From the NCBI GenBank assembly GCA_016713325.1, contig JADJPJ010000084.1:1-64000 (forward strand): 64,000 bases of DNA, given 5' to 3'. This document shows, piece by piece, positions 52,791 through 63,200 of the stretch. The position numbers were made by a program, and so were the translations under genes. Source of the DNA: Candidatus Flexifilum affinis. Its GTDB lineage: Bacteria > Chloroflexota > Anaerolineae > Aggregatilineales > Phototrophicaceae. Position 1 is the first letter of the stretch, and the number at the start of each line of letters is the position of its first letter. Below the pieces are notes generated by a model. The model searched no databases and was not told where the DNA came from. It saw only the letters and a program-made list of their open reading frames with translations.

Positions 52791-55699
52791 GTGGAAGCAA
52801 GCAACCGTCACGATCAAAGACACGGGACATTCCCAGTCGTTGCCCTCGGCGCATCGGCCGGTGGGTTGGAAGCGCTCAATGCGTTCTTTGAAGTGTTGCC
52901 CATCAACAGCGGCGCGGCGTTCGTCGTCATCCAGCACCTTCGCCACACCAGGAAAGCATCCTCCACGAGCTGATTCAGCGCCACACGTCGCTGCCCGTGG
53001 CGCGCATCGCCGACAACATTGAAGTGCAGCCCAATCAGGTTTATGTCATTCCCTCTGGATACGATCTGGCGATCCGGAACAACCGCCTTTCTCTGACCAG
53101 TCAATCCGTGAGTGGCGGGTGGCCCGATACGATCAACCACTTCTTCGAAGCCCTGGCCGTGGACCGTGGCGAAAACGCGGTCGCCGTCATTCTCTCCGGC
53201 GCAGGGCACGACGGTACGGAAGGCGCACGGGCGATCAAGGCGAGCGGCGGACTGGTCATTGCCCAGGACCTGGAAACCGCCTCTCAGAGTAGTATGCCTT
53301 TCAACATCATCGATGCGGGCCTGGCCGATGTGGTGCTGGCGCCTGACCTGATACCGGGTTTCCTGATGAGACACTTTGGCATTGAAGTGACGGCATCCTC
53401 TCAGCCTGAGGATCTTAGCGAAGCGATCGGCGACGATGCGGTCAAGCGGGTTGTCCGGCTGATTCGGCGTGTGACGGGCAGCGACTTCTCGGACTATAAG
53501 GCAAGCACCCTGCGGCGTCAGATCGCTCGCCGGATGAGCGCGACTCAAATGAAGGATGTGGACACCTATATTTCAATGCTGGAGCAGCAGTCCGGTGAAG
53601 CGCAGCTCCTGGTCAGGGGCCTGCTCATTCATGTGACAAGTTTCTTTCGCGATCCCGCCGCGTTCGAGTCCCTCAAGTCAAACACGCTGCTGCCCTTGCT
53701 GAAAACACTCTCCATCGACGATGTATTTCGTGCCTGGGTGCCTGGCTGCGCCAGCGGAGAGGAAGCGATTTCAATCGCCATCCTGGTTCATGAATGCCTG
53801 CGCGAACTGCGGATGACGGAGATGGAGGTGCGCATCTTCGCCACCGATATGAGTCGCGATCTGATCCAGCGGGCGCGTGCCGGATTCTTCCCGCTCGTCG
53901 CCGCAGATTCTATCAGCCCTGCGCGGTTCAAAGATCACTTCGTATCGACAGATGACGGCTTCCAGACGCGCACACACATCAGCCGCATGATTGTCTGGGC
54001 GGAGCATAATCTGGTGGAGCATCCTCCCTTCTCCAATCTCTATCTGATTAGCTGCCGCAATGTGCTGATCTACTACCAGCCAAAGCTTCAGGAGCGGCTT
54101 CGGGCGCTGTTCCAGTTCGCACTGCGTCCTCAGGGCATTTTGTTTCTTGGCTCCTCAGAGGCGCTTCCGGAGACCTCAGAGCTATTCAACGTCGTCGACA
54201 GCCGGAACAAGATCTACCGACGAACCTCCAGCGCATCCAGGCCGTGGATGCGGCTGGACCAACCCCTGTTTTCGAGAGCGCCCGCTTCACTGGAAGAGAC
54301 GATGTCCAACCCGAAACCGCCGCAGCGGGATAGTGATGATTACCGACTGCAAATCATCCGCGAGATGCTGTTGGCCCACTACAACAGCGTCTGTGTCCTG
54401 GTGGACGAGCACTATCATATCCGCTATGCCTACGGGGACATCGATCGTTATCTGCGCCTCGTCCCTGGAGGAGACAGCCAGCGCAGCATCCTCAGCATGG
54501 CGCGGCAGGGGCTTGATGCCGAGTTGACTATCGCGCTGTACGAAGCCTTCGAGAGCGATAAGACGGTGACGCGCCACGGCATCTGGGTTCAGACGAGCGG
54601 TGAGGAAGTTCTGCTCAATCTCATCGTGAAGCCGATGCATGACACGGCCCTGGGTAGTCGTTATCGACTGGTAATCTTTGAGATCAGTGCCGCTGCCCGC
54701 AGCGCCGATGACGTGAACACAGACCAGATGGGTAGTGAAGAGTGGGCGCCCTGACCAGGATGCGCGAAGAACTTCAGCAGACGCGCCAGGCTCTGCAAAG
54801 CGCCACCCAGGCGCTTCAGGCCAAGAGTGAAGAACTGACATCGTCCCTGGAGGAGATTGGCTCGGCCAATGAAGAGATCCAGACGACGAACGAGGAACTG
54901 CGCACCTCCAAAGAAGAACTGGAGTCGATGAATGAGGAGTTGAATACCCTCAACTCGCAGCTCACGAACCAGAACCAGGAACTGACTCATGCCAACAATG
55001 CCCTCTACAACTTCCTCCAATCTACGGCAGTGGGCATCATTTTTCTCGATCAGAACCTCGAGATTCGCGAATATACCCAGGCGGTCACGACGATCTTCGG
55101 CCTGCGCAAGAGCGATATCGGGCGGCCGCTGGCGGAGATCCATTCTCAGGTTGGCTTACGATGGGCTGATCGCCGATGCTGCCCGTGTGCTGGACACGCT
55201 CGTCAACGTCGATCAGGAGATCGTGACTGTTGAGAATCGCTGGTACAAAGTGGAGATTCGTCCCTACCGTACGACGAACAACAGCATCGATGGCCTGGTC
55301 CTCACATTTTCCGACATCACCCTGCAGAAGCAGGCGCAGCACCAGGCCGAACAGACCTCCAGTTACGTCCGAGATGTGATTGACACGGTGGATGAGGCTC
55401 TGCTTGAACTGGATAGCGATCTGCGTGTGGTGGCTGCCAACGCTTCGTTTCTGCGGCAGTTTCAGGCGGAGGCGAGCGAGACGGTGGGGCATCTACTCAC
55501 CGAATTGGGCAATGGTCAGTGGGATATTCCGGAACTGCGACATCTGCTGACGGAGATCATCCCGCAGCATACGGTCGTGATGAACTACACCATGACACAT
55601 GATTTTCCACAGCTTGGACGGCGCACCATGCACTTGAACGCCCGTCAGGTCAGCACCGCAAACCGCATTCTGCTGGTGATCACCGATCTGTCGGAATAA
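52791..55699 (+). CDS. CheB-CheR fusion with coiled coil and PAS domains, frameshifted
   Basis: GTG 52791. Order: CheB methylesterase (Ser22 in [15 protein letters not shown], His in FVVIQHL, Asp in [17 protein letters not shown]); CheR methyltransferase ([23 protein letters not shown] site [31 protein letters not shown]); a PAS-like segment; a long Glu/Gln-rich coiled coil ([20 protein letters not shown]); two PAS domains. Frame changes near 52950, 52985, 54745 and 55150 are needed. Such hybrids usually act outside flagellar chemotaxis, and no receptor or CheA gene is nearby. Its 3' end overlaps the convergent sensor kinase gene by 20 bp. Confidence 0.85.
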
Positions 55700-56992
55700 C
55701 TGGCCCGAGCGTCTCGGAGGATTGTGCATCAGGGTCCGTTACGTGTCGCGGCAAGTCGACGAAAAAGGTCGTCCCGACGGTGAGTTCGGAGTCGAAGCGA
55801 ATCGTCCCCCCCATGGCCTGCACCGCGCGCTGGACGATAAACAGGCCGATGCCGGTGCCATGTACAAACTCGGTATTCTTTCCCCGGAAGAACGGCTCAT
55901 ACACATGCGCCTGATCATCTGCGACGATGCCGATCCCGTGATCGCTGATCTGAACATGAATCATGTCTGCGTCGCACCGTAAACCCAACCGGACTGATTG
56001 GCTGGAATATTTGAGCGCGTTGTTCAGCAGATTGAACAGGATGCGGCGTGCCAGACCCCTATCCCAGGAAACCTCCTCAGATCTGTTCGGCGTGGTGATG
56101 TCAACATCGATCGTGCGCTGATCGTGCTGAATGCCCAGATCGTTCACCAACTGACGCATGAAGCCTATCACGTCAAATGACTCCAGCTTCAGTTCAGCAG
56201 GCGAGTCCCGAAGCCAACGCTGGAAGTATCCTGAACCATATCGTTCAGATACCAGACAAAGTTGCGAATCGTCTGGTAGCGCTGCTTTTTCAGTGCGTCC
56301 GTCAGATGGTCCGCGTAATGGTCGAGCGTCTCGACCGAGCTGTGAATGATCGTCAAGGGAGTGCGGAACTCGTGGGCGATCACTGAAAGCATACGGGCCT
56401 GAAGTTGGTTGAGTTCCTTCTCCTTGGCGAGCGATCGTCGCAGGCTGTCTGCGGCCTGCCTGAAAAGGGAGATATCGCTGATCGCGGTGCGGAGCGTGCC
56501 CTTCGAGTCTATCGACACATCGGTCGTCAACTGCGCGGGAAAGACGCTGCTCCCGTTCGATCGCAGGAAAACCTCGCAGATCTGCGCCTGCCCCGTGCCC
56601 AGCACCGCCCGGCGATGAAGATGATAAGCATCCTGAGAATCCACCGCGACGAACTCCGCCAGCGTAGCGCCTGCCAGGGTCGCCCGGTCGACGCCGAGCA
56701 TCCGACAGGCCGTCAGATTTGCGTTGAGCACGTTCCCCTTTTGATCGGTCACCACATAGCCGACGGGCGCGAAATCAAAAAGGCTGGCGTACTCCTGCTT
56801 CGCAGCTTCGAGAGACCTGTACGTCTGCTGTAATTCCTCAAACTGAATCTCCAACTCAACGTGATAGACGTTGAGTTCGTGCATCATCTCGTCTATGGTC
56901 GCAGGGGCCATCGGAGAGGGGTCTGCTGCACGTTTGAGCGCTGCTTCGGCACGCTGCCGCAGGCGAGTAAGCCGATCACGTTCGACTGCCAT
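55680..56992 (-). CDS. PAS-domain sensor histidine kinase, one frameshift
   Basis: ATG 56992. An N-terminal coiled coil (MHELNVYHVELEIQFEELQQ) resembles the region that precedes PAS in kinases paired with CheB-CheR hybrids. The PAS domain is about residues 65-180 (LFDFAPVGYVVTDQKGNVLN), and His207 lies in SVIAHEFRTPLT. After a frame change near 56190 come the N-box NLLNNALKYS, G1 SDHGIGI and G2 GTGIGLFIV. Together about 435 residues, no membrane segment. It is convergent with, and overlaps, the CheB-CheR gene, which suggests shared function but opposed transcription. Confidence 0.85.
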
Positions 56993-57138
56993 CAGTGTAC
57001 TTCTCCCGACGGGCGCAATGTACATCAATAGTATAGCGCGCTAATAATGGCTCTTACAAATTGATGGCGTACGATTGCGGGATGCGGTTCATTGCGGAGA
57101 TGTCTGCTGGTTGTGGCGGTGGCCGGGGCGCAACGAGG

Positions 57139-57672
57139 TCAGGCCAGCGCACGGACCATGCTGGCCGCGGGCAGCACCTCGCCGCCGGGCATTGGGATGT
57201 CGAAGCGCCGCGTCACCTCATAGCCCATCGAGGCGTAGAGCGGCTCGCCCGGCAGGGTGGCGACCAGCTCGGCGCGCGTAAAGCCCTGCTGCCGCGCTGC
57301 CTCCTCGCACAGCTCGATGATCCGCCGGCCAATCCCCCGCCGCGCCCAGTCCGGATGCACGAAGAAGGCGCGGATGCGGGCGGCATCGACGGCCGGGTCG
57401 AGCAGGTTGTCCTCGGCCGCTTTCATCTGGTCGCCGCCAAAGAGGGTCTTGCGCTTGCTCCACCCGCCGCAGCCGACCACGCGATCCTCTGCGACGGCCA
57501 CATAGTAGGTGCCGTCGGCGATGAGCGGGTATCCACGCCGAAGATGTGCACCAGCGCGGCGTCGATTTGCGCGGGGTGTGGAGGCTTGCACTGAGCGCCC
57601 GCACCGAGACCGGGATCAGCGCCTGAGAGCCGGAATGTCGTCGGGTGCCGCGAGACGGAAGTGGAGAGACAT
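57139..57672 (-). CDS. GNAT-family N-acetyltransferase, frameshifted
   Basis: ATG 57672 reads MSLHFRLAAPDDIPALRR and then needs a frame change near 57615, and another near 57555, to reach LIADGTYYVAVAEDRVVGCG. The acetyl-CoA loop is FFVHPDWARRGIGRRIIELC, followed by the motif B region LYASMGYEVTRRFDIPMPGG. A Trp/Lys segment WSKRKTLFGGD between strands is common in a subgroup often annotated as GNAT acetyltransferases of unknown substrate. About 175 residues in all, normal for the family. Confidence 0.8.
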
Positions 57673-57676
57673 AAGA

Positions 57677-58114
57677 CTAGCGTACCGCGTTCCGCGCGCC
57701 CGCGGGTCCCGGGGGGGCCGCCCCCCCCCCCCCCCCCCCCGCCCACCGCCAGGCCAGCTTAAGCAGAGGCAGGAAGACTTTCAAATCTGAGCCGCCCAGC
57801 TCCAGCGCATACTCGACCTGATCGTATTCTTCAAGGAAACGCTCATAGCGGATCGGGATCCCGGTCGCCTCGTCGTGCACCCGCTTGATGTAGAGGAACA
57901 GGTGGTCTCCCTCGCCGAACTTGATGCCGAACGCCGCCAGGCCTTTATCCGCACTTTTGAACGCACAATAGTGATGTCGGAAGAACGGGTTCAAGCTCCA
58001 TCCCTGCTCGGCGCACAGCGCTTTGAGCCGGTCGATGCCTCGGTAGAACTGATCGACGCGCGAAGCATCCGCGAGTGAGAGATAGTGATCGCGGGAATAT
58101 GTCGGTTCAGTCAT
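57677..58114 (-). CDS. Conserved protein of unknown function, 3' end corrupted
   Basis: ATG 58114. The first 118 residues are convincing: DHYLSLADASRVDQFYRGID, LNPFFRHHYCAFKSADKGLA, FGEGDHLFLYIKRVHDEATG, ELGGSDLKVFLPLLKLAWRW. The end then runs into a 20-nt run of C on the plus strand, read as poly-Gly, followed by AAPPGPAGA, so the real C-terminus is unknown. The fold looks alpha/beta without a visible catalytic motif. I do not recognise the family with certainty. Confidence 0.55.
   Translation of the reverse strand: MTEPTYSRDHYLSLADASRVDQFYRGIDRLKALCAEQGWSLNPFFRHHYCAFKSADKGLAAFGIKFGEGDHLFLYIKRVHDEATGIPIRYERFLEEYDQVEYALELGGSDLKVFLPLLKLAWRWAGGGGGGAAPPGPAGARNAVR
57711..57740. other. G7-CC-G-C20 run
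   Basis: Seven G, CCG, then twenty C in a row at the 3' end of the preceding gene. The composition resembles the other G/C tracts of this window and is probably an artefact at a hairpin. Confidence 0.6.
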
Positions 58115-58127
58115 GGACTCGTCATGC

Positions 58128-58157
58128 CTTTGTCTGTGGCGGACAGCAAGAATGCTG
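58128..58157. repeat. GGACAGCAAGAATGCTGTCC hairpin
   Basis: An inverted repeat of the paired-hairpin family, abutting the inverted end of the 221-bp element on its left side. Confidence 0.65.
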
Positions 58158-58378
58158 TCCCATGTGCACCAAGTTAGCGACTGATCGACGTCGTCAGAAT
58201 AGCGATTGTCGCGTCGTCCGCCGGGTGTTAAAACACCCGGCTACCCGAAAAAACAGGTCCACTAAAGGGACCAAGAACGCAGGCTCCGGGGAAGCCCCTT
58301 CAGTGGGCTTGTCGGTTGCTAGCCGAGGCGCTTTAGCCCTCGGCGGACCCGACCCGCTTATCTTGGTACCCTATGGGA
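58158..58378 (-). repeat. 221-bp structured repeat element, copy C
   Basis: Reverse-oriented, near-identical partner of 3195-3415 with the same length. Its outer ends read TCCCATGTGCACCAAG and CTTGGTACCCTATGGGA. All four internal stem-loops of copy A are kept, and most differences fall in loops or at element ends. It is flanked on both sides by GGAC-type hairpins. Confidence 0.8.
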
Positions 58379-58412
58379 CTATTGTAGGGACGCCATTCCT
58401 GGCGTCCAGGGG
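58379..58412. repeat. GTAGGGACGCCATTCCTGGCGTCC hairpin
   Basis: GGGACGCCA pairs with TGGCGTCC around TTCC. It abuts the right end of copy C as a related hairpin abuts copy A. Confidence 0.65.
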
Positions 58413-58424
58413 CCTGTTCGGATG

Positions 58425-59392
58425 TCACACCCCCGCCCACAGATCTGTGCTCAGGTACTTCAGGCCGGAGTCGCACAGCAGCACGGCGATCGTCTTGCCG
58501 GCCAGCGGGCCGCCGAGCAGATGCAGCGCCGCCGCCACGTTGGCCCCGGACGAAAACCCGGCGAAGATGCCCTCCTCGCGGGCCAGCCGCCGCGCCACCT
58601 CGACGGCTTCCGTGTCGTCGATCTGCAGATAGCCATCCACGTGCGCCGGGTCCAGCAGCGGCAGGTCCATGGCATAGCCGCCGCCCTGGATGCGGTGGTT
58701 CGGGTTGGTGACGGTTTGCCCTGCCAGCACGGCCGCGCCGGTCGGTTCGACCAGGAAGCACCGGATGGCCGGGTTGTGTGCTTGAAGGCGGCGGCGCACC
58801 GGCGAACGATCCGCCCGTGCCGGCGAAATCGCAGAAAGCGTCGATCTGCCCGCCGGACTGCTGAAGGATCTCCGGGCCGGTGCCCAGCAGATGGGCGCGC
58901 GTGTTGGCTTCCAGGTGGAACTGGTCGGCACGGAAGGCGCTCCGCTCGGCCACCAGTTGCTGCGCCGCCTGCCTCGACCAGCGCCAGATCGATGCCCGAC
59001 ACCTGCCCCGGCTGCGACCCGGCGCCTGCGGCACCAGCACGACCTCCGCCCCGAGCGCCGCCATCATGCGCGCCCGCTCCATGGAGTTGCCCCTTCGACA
59101 TGACGGCCACAAACGGGTAGCCCTTGACCGCGCAGACGATGGCCAGCCCGGTGCCGGTGTTGCCGCTGGTCAGCTCGACCACCGTCTGGCCGGGGCGCAG
59201 CCGTCCGTCGGCCTCCGCTTCTTCGATCATCTGCCGGGCGATGCGGTCCTTCTTGGAGAAGCCGGGATTGAGGTACTCCAGCTTGGCCAGGATGCGCCCG
59301 TCGACGCCGCGGGTGATGCGTGAGATCTCCACCAGCGGGGTTTGGCCGATGGCCTCGACGACGGACGGGAAGATGCGATGGGTGTGGGACAT
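58425..59392 (-). CDS. Cysteine synthase-family PLP enzyme, frameshifted
   Basis: ATG 59392. The N-terminal part has VVEAIGQTPLVEISRI, then the PLP-Lys region KLEYLNPGFSKKDRIARQMI and the phosphate site ELTSGNTGTGLAIV. Pieces in other frames continue with KGNSMERARMMAALGAEVVL, QQSGGQIDAFCDFAGTGGSF, and the end SSGANVAAALHLL and VLLCDSGLKYLSTDLW. Frame changes near 59095, 59020, 58985 and 58800 are needed. The total, about 322 residues, is normal for CysK-type O-acetylserine sulfhydrylases. The GFSKKDR form of the Lys loop differs from the usual GSVKDR, so another amino-acid substrate is possible. Confidence 0.8.
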
Positions 59393-59486
59393 GGGTGGGC
59401 CTTTCAAAAAGCGACCGGAGCAGGCCTCAGCCATTATAGGGATAGGCCCGGCTGCAAAGGCGCGTACGATTGTGACGCGTGGTGGG

Positions 59487-59795
59487 CTATTTCATCTGGT
59501 CGTAGAAGCTGGGGCCTCTCGATTCGAACTCATCGCGGATGATCTTGCCGTCGCGGAAATGCAGAATGGTGATGCCCGTGACGGACAGGTGGCCGGTGGG
59601 GACGACACCCGGGGTGCTCTGCCGAGGTGGTGCCGGGTCATCGTCCAGCGGTAGGCGACCTCATCCTGCGGCGCGAAAAGGTATCCCAGGGGGGCCCGGG
59701 TCGGGCATGGCCGCGCGGTAGTCGGCGACCGCCCCGACGCCGGTCACAGGGCCCTTGGCTTCGGGGAGGCGTTTGAGTTCCTCGACAAACGACAT
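59487..59795 (-). CDS. SnoaL-like (NTF2-fold) protein, short and frameshifted
   Basis: ATG 59795. The N-terminal 30 residues (MSFVEELKRLPEAKGPVTGV, ADYRAAMPD) stop at 59659 in one frame. In the next frames come DEVAYRWTMT and then VPTGHLSVTGITILHFRDGK, IIRDEFESRGPSFYDQMK. The latter is the typical end of ester cyclase/SnoaL-like proteins. At about 103 residues it is shorter than the usual 130, and the stretch between PDP and DEVAYRW looks too short, so bases may be missing as well as shifted. Substrate unknown. Confidence 0.6.
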
Positions 59796-60024
59796 TTCGA
59801 ACGACCTTTCCGACATGGCGGTCGGTAAAAAGTGTCCAGACCCGCTCACCAATATAGCATAAACAGACCTCAGCGCGTGCTCTGGTGACCTGTGTGACCG
59901 CTGCGACGCTGCATTGCTTTATCGATCTGCGACGATTCAGGCGGTATGCTTTGTCAAGTGCGATCGCCGAACCCCGTACCTGATTGCAGATGCTGGCGGT
60001 CTTCACGCATTGGATGCCAGGAAC

Positions 60025-63000
60025 ATGAACACGGATCAGCAGGCTATAGAGCCACCACGTCTACTCTTCGTCGGCGCGAATGGCGCAGCGGCATCGATCG
60101 TCGAACGCCTGCGGCCGGCGCTGCAAAGCGACTTCGAGCACGACAGCGCGGCGTGTGCCAGCCAGTTTCAGGCTCGCCTTCAAGAGCGTGAGTGGGACTT
60201 AATCCTGTGCGACGATACCGTCGAGGGCGACGCTGCCGACGACGTGGCGGCTTTCAGGCCCGCGGACCTGCTTCCGCTTGCCCGGCGTATTCAGCCGCAG
60301 ACCCCGGTGATTGTCCTGATGGAGCGTGCCAAGCGCTCGGACGTCGTCGCGGATGTGGTCCGGATGATGCGCGCTGGTGCGCGCGGCGTCGTCGACAAAG
60401 CCGATACGCGGACGCTGATTGAACTCGTTCAGCAGGAATTGGAGAACCAGCGGCCGCATTCGGCGTCTGCCGCTCCGGTGCCGCCGGCGGACGAGATCAC
60501 GGCGCGCAAGCGGGCAGAGCAGGAACTCCTGTCAGCTAATCGTCGCTGGCGCGGCATCCTCAGCGCTATTCCCGACCTGATGTTCCATGTCCGATCCGAT
60601 GGGACCATCATTGACTATCACGGTGCTTTGGACGATCTGCTGCTGCCAATAGACATGATCCTGGGCCTGAATATTGTCGACTTCCTGAATTCAGAATCTG
60701 TCATTACCTCTGTATCTCAACAGTCTGCGGAGGAATTCCGGACGGCTTTTGCGCACCGTCAGCCTGCTGTGCTCGAATATGCCGCGCCCAACGAGCAATT
60801 TTACGAAGCACGCCTGTTCCCCATCGAAGAATCGGACGAATTCATCGTCGTGGTGCGCAATATTTCCGAGCGCCGGCGCATGGAAGCGGCGCTCCGATTC
60901 AGCGAAGAACGGTACCGCAGCCTGGTGGAGAGCACCGATTCATCCATCGCCCTGTTCGATGCCAGCGGGCAGGTGTTATACGCCAACGCCATCGCAGCGC
61001 GCGCTGGGACTGACGCCGGAATCGATGATTGGCAGGACACAGTGGGAGCTGTTCCCTCGGGAGGTGGCCGATTACCAGATGGAGTCTATTCGTCGGGTGA
61101 TTGCGACCGGCGAAGGGGTTGTGCACGAGTCGAGGACTATCCTCAAGGGGGAGGAACGCTGGTCTCGAACCAGCGTACAGCCCGTGCGCGATGCCGCCGG
61201 CCAGGCCACTGCTGCGCTGATCAACGCCACCGACATCACCGCACTGCGGGCCAGCGAAGAACGCTACCGAATCGTGTCCGAACTGATGTCCGACTATGCC
61301 TATAGCTATCGTGTCGAAGAAGACGGGGATCTGGTGCACGAATGGGTGACGCCCTCCTACACGCGAATCACGGGCTATGAGGTCGGCGAAGTCGACTTCA
61401 GGGGACGTTACAGTCTATACGTGCCGGAAGATCAGGCGCGGGCAGCGGCGGACGTGCAATCGACGCTGCTCAGCCGGACAACCACGTCAGGCGAGTACCA
61501 GTTCATCACCCGGCAGGGGAGCGGCGCTGGCTGCAAATCTCGCGCCGGCCGGTCCTGGATGACACGGGACAGCGCGTCGTGCGCATGGTTGGCGCGGCCA
61601 CGGACATCACCGAACGCAAGCGGGCGGAAGAGGCGCTGCACGAGGCGAATCGCACGCTGGAAGAGCGCGTAGCGGCGCGGACTGCGGAACTGGAAGAAGA
61701 GCGCAATCTGCTGCGCACGGTCATCGATACCGTGCCGGACTTTATCTACGTCAAGGATCGGCAGCGCCGCATGCTGCTCAACAATGTCGCGCATGCCCGA
61801 TCGCTGGTCGCGCGGGGGGACGTGGACCCGCTCGGCAAGACGGATGATGAGCTGTTCCCGGCGGACATGGCGGCCGGTTTTTACGCGGACGAAGAGCAGT
61901 TGTTCCTGGCCGGGCAGTCGATCAAGAACCGCGAGGAACGCACGATCGGTGAGGATGGGGGCGAAATCTGGGCGCTGACGACCAAAGTGCCGCTGCAAAA
62001 CCTGCGCGGCGAAGTGATCGGTCTGGTCGGGATCACGAAGGACATCACGGCCATCAAGACCGGTGCCGAAGCGCTGCGGGCCAGCGAAGAACGCTATCGT
62101 GCGACCATCGCCGCCATGTCGGAAGGGGTGGTCGTCCAGGGCACGGACGGCGCCATCCAACTGTGCAATGAGGCAGCCGAGCGTATCCTCGGGCTGACGG
62201 TCGACCAGATGGTGGGGCTGACATCGATCGACCCGCGCTGGCAGGCTGTCCACGAGGACGGCTCCCCTTTCCCCGGCGAGACGCACCCGGCGATGGTGGC
62301 GCTGCGCACGGGCGAATCACAGTCGGATGTCGTCATGGGGGTGCATAAACCCGATGGCGCGCTGACCTGGATTCTGGTCAACGCTCAGCCGCTGTTTCAC
62401 CCGGGCGGTTCGCAGCCCTACGCTGTGGTCGCCACCTTTGCCGACATCACGGCGCGCAAACAGGCGGAACAAACGCTGAGGCAGGCGCTGGCGCAGGAGA
62501 AGGAGCTGGGCGAGCTGAAGTCTCGCTTCGTGACCCTGGCGTCGCACGAATTCCGCACCCCGCTGGCGGCGATCCTGGCGACCACCGAGACTCTCACCAA
62601 CTACTGGGATCGCCTGGACAAGCCGAAGATCGACGACCGGCTGGGCCGCATTCGCGCGCAGGTCGCGCATATGACCAGCATCATGGAAGATGTTCTTGAA
62701 CTCGCGCGGATGCAGGCGGGCCGGGTGAAATATGAGCCGGCGCCGGGGGATCTGGACGCGCTGTGCCGGGCCATCCTGACCGAGTACGAAGATCAGGCCG
62801 ACCAGGGTCGGCGGCTGATCTACGAATGCGCTCAACCCCCCGTGCTGTCGGTCTTCGACACGCGCATGCTGCGGCAGGTGATTGGCAATCTGGTTCAGAA
62901 CGCGCTCAAGTATTCACCAGAGAGCCACCCGGTGTGGGTGACACTCGTCCACGACGGAGAGCAGATCACCCTGCGCGTTCAGGACGAGGGGATCGGCATT

Positions 63001-63189
63001 CCGCCGGAGGATATGAAGCGGCTGTTCGAGACATTCCACCGGGCCGCCAACGTGGGCGCGATCTCCGGCACCGGCCTGGGGCTGAGCATCGCCAAACAGG
63101 CGGTCGAGCTGCACGGCGGGACGATCGCCGTCGAGAGCGCGCTGGACCGCGGCACCACCTTCACCGTCCGGCTGCCCAGGGTGGAGTGA
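60025..63189 (+). CDS. Large multi-PAS hybrid sensor histidine kinase, frameshifted
   Basis: ATG 60025 after AGGAAC. A receiver-like domain (RLLFVGANGAAASIVERLRP, LILCDDTVEG, GVVDKAD) is followed by at least four PAS domains (GILSAIPDLMFHVRSDGTII; SLVESTDSSIALFDASGQVL; VIDTVPDFIYVKDRQRRMLL; TIAAMSEGVVVQGTDGAIQL). Then come HisKA (His in LASHEFRTPLAA, near 62545), the N-box GNLVQNALKYSPES, G1 DEGIGIP and G2 GTGLGLSIA. Frame changes near 61000 and 61518 are needed to join about 1054 residues. There is no membrane segment, so it senses a cytoplasmic signal. The receiver lacks part of the usual acidic pocket and may not be phosphorylated. Confidence 0.85.
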
Positions 63190-63200
63190 AAGGCGGTGGC

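Noticed and set aside
58128..58412. A protein-coding gene across the repeat block
   Set aside because: The open frames are translations of hairpin repeats and recur as such at 3145-3415.
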